From Catenuloplanes niger (GTDB lineage Bacteria > Actinomycetota > Actinomycetes > Mycobacteriales > Micromonosporaceae), in contig NZ_JAVDYC010000001.1 in the NCBI RefSeq assembly GCF_031458255.1, forward strand, positions 5,217,001 through 5,281,000: a stretch of DNA of 64,000 nt, read 5' to 3'. This document shows, in pieces, positions 58,490 through 64,000 of the stretch (positions within the stretch are counted from its first letter, which is position 1; each line of letters begins with the position of its first letter). A model generated the notes under the pieces. The model saw only the letters and a list, made by a program, of their open reading frames with translations. It searched no databases and was not told where the DNA came from. Both the position numbers and the translations under genes were made by a program.

Positions 58490-60772
58490 CTAGCGGACGG
58501 TGAGCGTGGCGGAGGACTCGCCGGCGGTCACCAGGTACCGGCCCGGCGCGACGCGCGGCGACTCCGTGGAGATCATGTCGCCGGGGGTGACCGCGAGCCG
58601 GGACGCCGGGAAGTTGAGCGTCACGGTCCGCGTCTCACCCGCGGCCAGCGGCACCTTGGTGAACGCCACCAGCCGGCGCGGCGGCGCCAGCGGGTTCGCC
58701 ACCTCCTGGCCCACGTAGACCGGCACCACCAGGTCACCGGCGCGGCCACCGGTGTTCGACACGGTGACCGTGACCCGCACGTTGTCCTTGGCCCGGACCG
58801 TGCCGGACGCGAGCGCGACACCGCCCGTGCTGAACGTGGTGTAGGACAGGCCCGCGCCGAACGGGTACGCCGGCGTGTAGCCCGAGCCGACGCCGCCGTT
58901 CGTGCCCGGCAGCTGCTGGTAGTACAGCGGCTGGTTGCCGATCTGGCTCGGCCAGGACACCGGCAGCCGGCCGCTCGGGTTGGCCCGTCCGTAGAGCACG
59001 TCCGCGATCGCGTTGCCGCCCTCGCTGCCCGGGTTCCACGCCGCGAGCAGCGCGTCCGTCTCGTTGGCCGGCCCGAGCACCAGCGGCCGGTCGGACACCA
59101 CCACCACGATCACCGGCGTGCCGGTCGCCTCCAGCCGCGCCACCAGGTCCTGCTGGTCCGGGGCGAGCACCGGGTTCGGCATGTCCGCCTCGCCCTCGGC
59201 CGCGGCGCGGTTACCGACCGCGACCACCACCGCGTCCGCGCTCTCGGCCTGGGCCACCGCGTCGTCCGGGCTGGACGTGCCGACCACGGTCGTGCCGGCC
59301 GGCGCGGTGTCACGCAGGCCGTCGAGGATCGTGGTGCCCGGGATGGTGACGCCGTCCGGGACGCGCTGCCAGCCGACCGTCCAGCCGCCGACCTGGTCGG
59401 TCAGGTTGTCCGCCTGCGGCCCGGCGACCACGATCTTCTTCGTGCTCGCGCCGAACGGGAGCGTGCCACCGGAATTGCGCAGCAGCACCAGCGACTCCGT
59501 GGCGGCCTGCCGGTTGAGCGGCCGGTCCGCCTGCAGCACGGTCGCGTCCGCCGCGGCCGGGTCCACGTACGGGTTGTCGAACAACCCGAGCTGGAACTTC
59601 AGCGTCAGGATCCGGCCGACCGCCTGGTCCAGCCGCTTCTTCGAGATCAGCCGCTGGTTCACCGCGTCGAGCGCGGCCTGGTGGAAGCCCCGGTCGTCCG
59701 GCGGGACCATCGCCATGTCCACGCCCGCGTTGACCGCGGCCGCGACCGCACCGGCGTAGGAGTCGGTGATGTGGTACGCGGTGTGCAGCAGCCGGACGTC
59801 GTTCCAGTCGCTGACCACGACGCCCTTGAAGTCCCACTCGTCGCGCAGCAGATCGGTGAGCAGCCAGCGTGAGCCGGTGGCCGGGATCCCGTTGACCGCG
59901 CCCGAGTTGACCATCACGGTCAGCGCGCCCGCGTCCACCGCGGCCTTGTACGGCGGCAGGATCGTGTCCTGCAGGTAGCGCGGGGACAGGTCGCCCGGCG
60001 CGCGGTCGTGCCCGTTGAACGGCTCGGAGTAACCGGCGAAGTGCTTGACGGTCGCGGCGACCGGGCGGCCGGACACCCGGTTCTGCAGGCCGGTGACCGC
60101 GCCGGCGGCCAGCGTGCCGGCCAGCACCGGGTCCTCCGCGTACGTCTCGTAGTAGCGGCCCCAGCGCTGGTCCCGGGCCAGGTCGGCGACCGGCGAGAAG
60201 TTCCACGTGGTGCCGGTGGCGGCGACCGCGCGCTGGGTCGACTCCGCGGTCCGCTGGTTCAGCGCGGTGTTCCAGGTGGCGCCGAGCCCGAGCTGGTGCG
60301 GGAAGATCGACGCGCCGATCACGTTGTTGTGCCCGTGCACCGCGTCCACGCCGTAGACGATCGGGATGCGCAGGCGGGAGTTCTCGATCGCGTACCGCTG
60401 GATGGCGTTGACCATCTCGGCCCAGGCCCGCGGCGTGTTCACGGCCGGGGCCGCGCCGCCGCCGGAGAGCACCGAACCGGCGTGCTGATCCGCGAGAACC
60501 TCCCGCATGCAGGTCTCGTTGAGCGCCCCGCCGCTCCAGGTGCAGTCGCCCTGCATCCGGTTGACCGCGATCTGCTGGAGCTGACCGACCTTCTCCTCCA
60601 CGGTCATCCGGCGCAGCAGGTCCGCCACCCGGGCCGGGGTGGACGCCTTCGGGTCGAGGTAGCGCTCACCGGCCGCACCGGCGGGCGTGGCGGTGAGCGT
60701 GAGCATCAGGACGCCGGCGAGCGCCGGCGCCAGCAGCCGCCGCCGGGTCGTGGGGGGATTGAGCAGTCGCAT
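58490..60772 (-). CDS. Secreted GH3 beta-glucosidase
   Basis: 760 residues. An RRR-containing signal peptide (about 1-34, ending PAGAAG) suggests Sec, possibly Tat, export. The GH3 N-terminal barrel begins with MTVEEKVGQLQQIAV; VKHFAGY and the nucleophile Asp322 in GVVVSDWND are canonical. The GH3 C-terminal domain has VVAVGNRAAAEGEADMPN, and the fibronectin III-like domain ends the protein (YTTFSTGGVAL onward). It releases glucose from beta-linked oligosaccharides outside the cell. Start is the ATG at 60772 behind GAGGA; the longer frame upstream runs antisense to the CopCD gene. Confidence 0.93.
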   Translation of the reverse strand: MRLLNPPTTRRRLLAPALAGVLMLTLTATPAGAAGERYLDPKASTPARVADLLRRMTVEEKVGQLQQIAVNRMQGDCTWSGGALNETCMREVLADQHAGSVLSGGGAAPAVNTPRAWAEMVNAIQRYAIENSRLRIPIVYGVDAVHGHNNVIGASIFPHQLGLGATWNTALNQRTAESTQRAVAATGTTWNFSPVADLARDQRWGRYYETYAEDPVLAGTLAAGAVTGLQNRVSGRPVAATVKHFAGYSEPFNGHDRAPGDLSPRYLQDTILPPYKAAVDAGALTVMVNSGAVNGIPATGSRWLLTDLLRDEWDFKGVVVSDWNDVRLLHTAYHITDSYAGAVAAAVNAGVDMAMVPPDDRGFHQAALDAVNQRLISKKRLDQAVGRILTLKFQLGLFDNPYVDPAAADATVLQADRPLNRQAATESLVLLRNSGGTLPFGASTKKIVVAGPQADNLTDQVGGWTVGWQRVPDGVTIPGTTILDGLRDTAPAGTTVVGTSSPDDAVAQAESADAVVVAVGNRAAAEGEADMPNPVLAPDQQDLVARLEATGTPVIVVVVSDRPLVLGPANETDALLAAWNPGSEGGNAIADVLYGRANPSGRLPVSWPSQIGNQPLYYQQLPGTNGGVGSGYTPAYPFGAGLSYTTFSTGGVALASGTVRAKDNVRVTVTVSNTGGRAGDLVVPVYVGQEVANPLAPPRRLVAFTKVPLAAGETRTVTLNFPASRLAVTPGDMISTESPRVAPGRYLVTAGESSATLTVR

Positions 60773-60950
60773 GGATCCTCCCGAGCACAGGTTTGCGTTC
60801 ACTCCGGCCAGGGTGATTCGGAAACGACGGCCGGGGATCGACCAGACGCTATGACTTAGATGCAAGGTCGTCAATGCGGTGGGTAAGGATGCGGGGAAAA
60901 GTCCGGTCGCGCGTTGAACCATCACGAGGCCCACATCCGAACAACACGAC

Positions 60951-62654
60951 ATGAGGTGGGTACGGCTGGTCGCCGCTGTGGTCCTCGGTGCGCTGGTCGT
61001 GCTGATCGGCCCGGTCTCGCCCGCGTCCGCGCACGCGGTCGTGGTCGACACCGTGCCGGCGCGCGGCTCGGTGGTGGGCGCCGCACCCACCGCGGTCACC
61101 ATCACGTTCAGTGAGGCGGTTCGGCTGGTCCCGGGCCGGGTCAAGGTCGTCGCGCCGGACGGGACACCGGTCACCGGCGGCGAGCCCACGCTGGCCGGCG
61201 CGGTGATGACCATCCCGATCGCGGCGGCGGAGCGTCCGCTCGGCACGTACACGGTCAGTTACCGGGTGGTGTCCGCGGACAGTCACCCGGTCGGCGGCGG
61301 CTTCTCCTACTCGGTCGGCGCGCGCTCGACCTTCGACGGCGCGGTCACCGGCGACGCGGTCGACCCGGGCGTGACGGCCGGCATCTCGGTCGCGAAGTAC
61401 CTCGGCTACCTCGGACTCACGCTGCTGGTCGGGCCGGCGCTGCTGATGCTGTCGCTGTGGCCGCGTCGGCTGCTGCGCACACCGGCCGGCCGGCGCGGGC
61501 CACGGATCATGATGTTCGCCGGGGCCGGACTGATCGCACTGGGCGCGGTCGCGGCGATCTGGCTGCAGGCGCCCTACGCGTACGGCGGCGGACCGCTGGA
61601 CGCGACCGCCGCCGGGCTCGGTGAGGTGCTGCTCAGCCAGTTCGGGCTGGCACACCTGGGCCGGCTGGCCGTACTGGCGCTGGCCGTACCGTTGCTGGCC
61701 GGTCTTGCTCCCAGCCTCTCCCGCGCTCCTCGTCTCTCCCGTGCGCGTGGCATCGCGCTGGCGGGCGTCGCGGTCGCGGGGCTGGTGACCTGGCCGCTGT
61801 CCGGGCACCCGATCGCGTCCCGGATGCCGGTCGTCACGGTCTTCGCGGACTTCGCGCACCTCGCCGCGATGGCGGTCTGGCTCGGCGGGCTGATCGCGCT
61901 GGCCGTGTTCCTGCTGCGCCGCGCGGACACCCGCGAGCTGCGGGTGATCCTGCCAGTCTGGTCGCGCTGGGCCGCGCTCGCGGTCTACTGCCTGATCGCC
62001 GGCGGCGTGATCCAGGTGCTGGTCGAGGTCGGCACGGTCGGCCAGCTGGTCACCACGCGCTTCGGTCAGCTGGTCCTGGCGAAGACCGCGCTGCTCGGCG
62101 TGGTGCTCGCGGTCGCCGGCGCGGCCCGGCTGCTGGTCCGGCGGCTGGTGACCGGAACCGCGACCGGCTGGACCGCGCGGCTGGTGCCGGGCGGGCCGCC
62201 GGCGGTCTGGCTGCGGCGGTCGGTCGCGGTCGAGCTCGCGGTGACCGCGGTGGTGCTGGCCGCGAGCGCGGTGCTGGTGCAGACCACGCCGTCGCGGAAC
62301 GTGGGCGAGGAGGCGCCGGTGGTGGTGCCGGAGACGTTCAGCCAGACGCTGACCAGCCCGATCTACACGTTGCAGTACGAGATCTACCCGGTGCAGCGGG
62401 GCGAGTACAACACGCTGCACGGGTTCGTCTACACGCCGGAGGGCAAGCCGATCCCGATCGAGGAGTTCCGGGTGACGATCGCGCTGCCGTCCGCCGGGCT
62501 GGAGCCGATCGACGCGCCGATGGCGATCCTGGACGAGAGCCACGGGCTGGGGCCGGTCAACTTCCCGCTGCCCGGCGAGTGGACCGTGAAGTTCACCATC
62601 CGGATCTCGGAGATCGACCAGGCCACGGTGTCCGGCGTGGTTAACGTTCCGTAA
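60951..62654 (+). CDS. CopC-CopD fusion (YcnJ-like) copper protein
   Basis: 567 residues. A signal peptide is cleaved after SPASA, leaving His28 as first mature residue, the usual CopC copper ligand. The CopC beta-barrel (28-130) has FSEAVRL and DSHPVGGGFSYSV. The CopD membrane part (about 140-460) has eight or so segments with FADFAHLAAMAVWLGGLI. A C-terminal extracytoplasmic tail (about 470-567) resembles a FixH/DUF domain. It imports or delivers copper across the membrane. Confidence 0.9.
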   Translation: MRWVRLVAAVVLGALVVLIGPVSPASAHAVVVDTVPARGSVVGAAPTAVTITFSEAVRLVPGRVKVVAPDGTPVTGGEPTLAGAVMTIPIAAAERPLGTYTVSYRVVSADSHPVGGGFSYSVGARSTFDGAVTGDAVDPGVTAGISVAKYLGYLGLTLLVGPALLMLSLWPRRLLRTPAGRRGPRIMMFAGAGLIALGAVAAIWLQAPYAYGGGPLDATAAGLGEVLLSQFGLAHLGRLAVLALAVPLLAGLAPSLSRAPRLSRARGIALAGVAVAGLVTWPLSGHPIASRMPVVTVFADFAHLAAMAVWLGGLIALAVFLLRRADTRELRVILPVWSRWAALAVYCLIAGGVIQVLVEVGTVGQLVTTRFGQLVLAKTALLGVVLAVAGAARLLVRRLVTGTATGWTARLVPGGPPAVWLRRSVAVELAVTAVVLAASAVLVQTTPSRNVGEEAPVVVPETFSQTLTSPIYTLQYEIYPVQRGEYNTLHGFVYTPEGKPIPIEEFRVTIALPSAGLEPIDAPMAILDESHGLGPVNFPLPGEWTVKFTIRISEIDQATVSGVVNVP

Positions 62655-62738
62655 TTCTCCGATACTGGCACCTTCTTCGTTTTTCGTCTGAAAAATGAGC
62701 CCGTAGGGTATTTGTCTCTTCGGGAAGGGGCGGCGTTC

Positions 62739-64000
62739 ATGACCACCCTCGAAGCCCCGGCCGCCGTGATCGACGACGACATCGACCTCGCCCGGCCGCT
62801 GCGCGTCTTCCGGTCCCGCCCGGCGCTGGGCGTACCGTTCTGGCGCTGGGAGTGCCGGGCCTGCGGTGACTCCGGCGGTGGCGGCAGCCATCCGGACGCG
62901 GTCGGCCGCGCACTCACCCACTGCGTCGAACATCCGAGCCATCCGTCCTCGCTGGTCCCGCCGGTCAACTGCCGGCAGGAGAACCCGCGGGCGCCGCTGC
63001 GCACGATCTACGAATGGCTGGTCGCCCGCAGCGCGCTGGAATCACCGGACGCGGACCAATTTCCGCTGCTGGTCGACGAGCCGGTCGACGACCCGGCCGG
63101 CGATCCGGTCGGTGATTCGGTCGGCGGGCCTCTCGGCGGGCCGGCGGCACCCGGTGGCGCGGGCGGAGCCGGATCGGACGGCGAACCGGACGACGAACTG
63201 GCGTCGCTCGGCCCCGTGGACGTCGAGTGGATCTCGGCCGGCGACCCGGTCCCCGCGGCGGACCTGGCGGCCCTGGCCTGGCTGACCGGCGACCACGCGC
63301 TCACCGGCGGCGACCTGGCGCGGACCGACGGCGATCTCGCGTCGGCCAACGGCGTACCGGCGCCGATCCGCGGTGATCTCGCGTCGGCCAACGGCGCTCC
63401 GGCGCCGATCCGCGGTGATCTCGCGTCGGCCGGTGGCGGTCCGGCCTCGGTTCGCGGTGAGCTTGCGCCATCCGGCGGCGATTCGGCCTCGGTTCGCGGT
63501 GATCTCGCGTCGGCTGGCGGGGATCCGGCGCCGGTTCGCGGTGATCTCGCGTCGGGCACCGACGATCACGTGCTGAGCGACGTCGATCTCGTGCCGCGCG
63601 CCGGCCTCTCGACGCTGCCCCGCGGTGATCTCGCCGGCGGTGGTCGTGCGCCGGCCGTCGCCGAGCCGGCTGGCGAGGAGCACGAATCCTCCGCCGACGA
63701 GCCTGCCGAGTCCGGGCGATTCAGCGGTGCGCTGGTGCAGCGGCGACTGGCCGACGGATGGGCGCGGGCACTGCCCGCGGGCTGGCCGCCGCCCGACCTC
63801 GCCGACGCCGGAACGACGGCGGCTGCACCGGCGGACACCGGTACGGCCGTGACGGGGACGGCGGAAGCGGGGTCGGCCGGAGCCGGTGCAACCGAGACCG
63901 AGGCGACAGCTGCGTTGTGCGAGACGCAAGCGGTGGCCGCGTTCGGCGAGGCGGCGTCAGCTGCGTCGGGCGTGATCGAGACGGCAGCCGCATCGCGCGG
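62739..64000 (+). CDS. Cys/His N-terminal protein with 14-residue tandem repeats (3' end outside window)
   Basis: At least 420 residues from the ATG at 62739. The N-terminal part (about 25-80) has WECRACGDSGGGG and HCVEH, a CxxC..H..C..H pattern of possible zinc binding, then REN-rich and Gly/Asp-rich linkers. From about residue 197 six copies of a 14-residue unit (RGDLASANGAPAPI and variants) follow, then an Ala/Thr/Glu-rich low-complexity tail that is open at the window edge. No family is recognised. GGAAGGGG precedes the start. Confidence 0.7.
   Translation, partial: MTTLEAPAAVIDDDIDLARPLRVFRSRPALGVPFWRWECRACGDSGGGGSHPDAVGRALTHCVEHPSHPSSLVPPVNCRQENPRAPLRTIYEWLVARSALESPDADQFPLLVDEPVDDPAGDPVGDSVGGPLGGPAAPGGAGGAGSDGEPDDELASLGPVDVEWISAGDPVPAADLAALAWLTGDHALTGGDLARTDGDLASANGVPAPIRGDLASANGAPAPIRGDLASAGGGPASVRGELAPSGGDSASVRGDLASAGGDPAPVRGDLASGTDDHVLSDVDLVPRAGLSTLPRGDLAGGGRAPAVAEPAGEEHESSADEPAESGRFSGALVQRRLADGWARALPAGWPPPDLADAGTTAAAPADTGTAVTGTAEAGSAGAGATETEATAALCETQAVAAFGEAASAASGVIETAAASR
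63327..63563 (+). repeat. 42-bp tandem repeat in the last gene
   Basis: About 5.6 copies beginning GGCGATCTCGCGTCGG or GGTGATCTCGCGTCGG every 42 bp. The first two copies differ at very few positions, later ones more. The frame is preserved throughout. Confidence 0.85.

Noticed and set aside
60773-61252. N-terminal extension of the GH3 gene
   Set aside because: It is antisense to CopCD and precedes a good signal peptide and ribosome site at 60772.

Overview
The window is one contiguous piece of a high-GC actinomycete chromosome. The strong GC bias at third codon positions, GTG starts, a WhiB7 regulator with an AT-hook, the mycobacterial-type helicase-nuclease pair AdnAB, UvrD2 with HRDC and tetracysteine, mycoredoxin, DapD of the actinobacterial type, an F420/FMN luciferase-like enzyme and an XRE/DUF5753 regulator together point to the Actinomycetia. 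A Micromonosporaceae-like host is my best guess, but the genus cannot be fixed from the sequence alone. The order adnA-adnB ... nudC - mycoredoxin - uvrD2 - whiB7 - ABC1 kinase ... DUF2342 - PDZ/Lon-like protease - UPF0182 matches, from memory, the Rv3202c-Rv3193c block of Mycobacterium tuberculosis. It is therefore an ancestral genome-maintenance and stress neighbourhood.

Layout. 1-12,100: MFS permease (partial), secreted SGNH lipase, metallo-beta-lactamase-fold hydrolase, lipase-like hydrolase, LURP-one protein, heme oxygenase, LLM oxidoreductase, SigB/SigF-type sigma factor, a kinase-fragment-like membrane protein, the divergent lysine/DAP genes dapD and dapE, and two tandem LOG-family hydrolases. 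12,100-13,030: a gene-free, repeat-rich stretch with tandem repeats and two palindromes. 13,032-20,280: translationally coupled adnA-adnB. 20,400-24,810: a five-gene minus-strand sulfonate-type ABC import / TauE / Rrf2 operon. 24,913-28,520: paired M16 peptidase subunits and nudC, all overlapping by four bases. 28,560-30,070: a small hypothetical gene and an XRE regulator.

30,319-38,941: an integrative element of about 8.6 kb that has entered the mycoredoxin gene. The original 3' end of the gene (30,238-30,333) is stranded on the left. The element supplies a foreign 3' end at the right junction, so the gene remains an intact 87-codon hybrid. A 15-bp core with one mismatch marks both ends. The element carries a large serine integrase, a low-GC region of repeated hairpins, and a minus-strand cassette of a CX4CX4C protein, a radical SAM/SPASM enzyme, a 54-residue candidate precursor peptide (start overlapping the enzyme's stop) and an APH-like kinase. 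It also carries a divergent pair (HTH-phosphoribosyltransferase-like protein and inositol-phosphatase-family enzyme) and a small serine resolvase behind a 20-bp palindrome. This is the most unusual part of the window and a candidate undescribed peptide-modification system.

39,215-64,000: the core block resumes with uvrD2, whiB7 behind a leader that shows an AT-rich promoter, an upstream ORF and a Rho-independent attenuator, then an ABC1 kinase, a ThiF/TOMM-like protein, a cluster of three perfect DnaA boxes, a zinc-ribbon protein, a YgjP-type peptidase, a DUF2342 protein, a PDZ/Lon-like protease, the large UPF0182 protein and the initiator tRNA. It continues with a STAS protein, an ABC exporter with a divergent TetR regulator, an ABC-F ATPase preceded by a seven-codon leader peptide, an M50-type peptidase, a secreted GH3 beta-glucosidase, a CopC-CopD protein and a gene that runs off the right edge and encodes a 14-residue tandem repeat.
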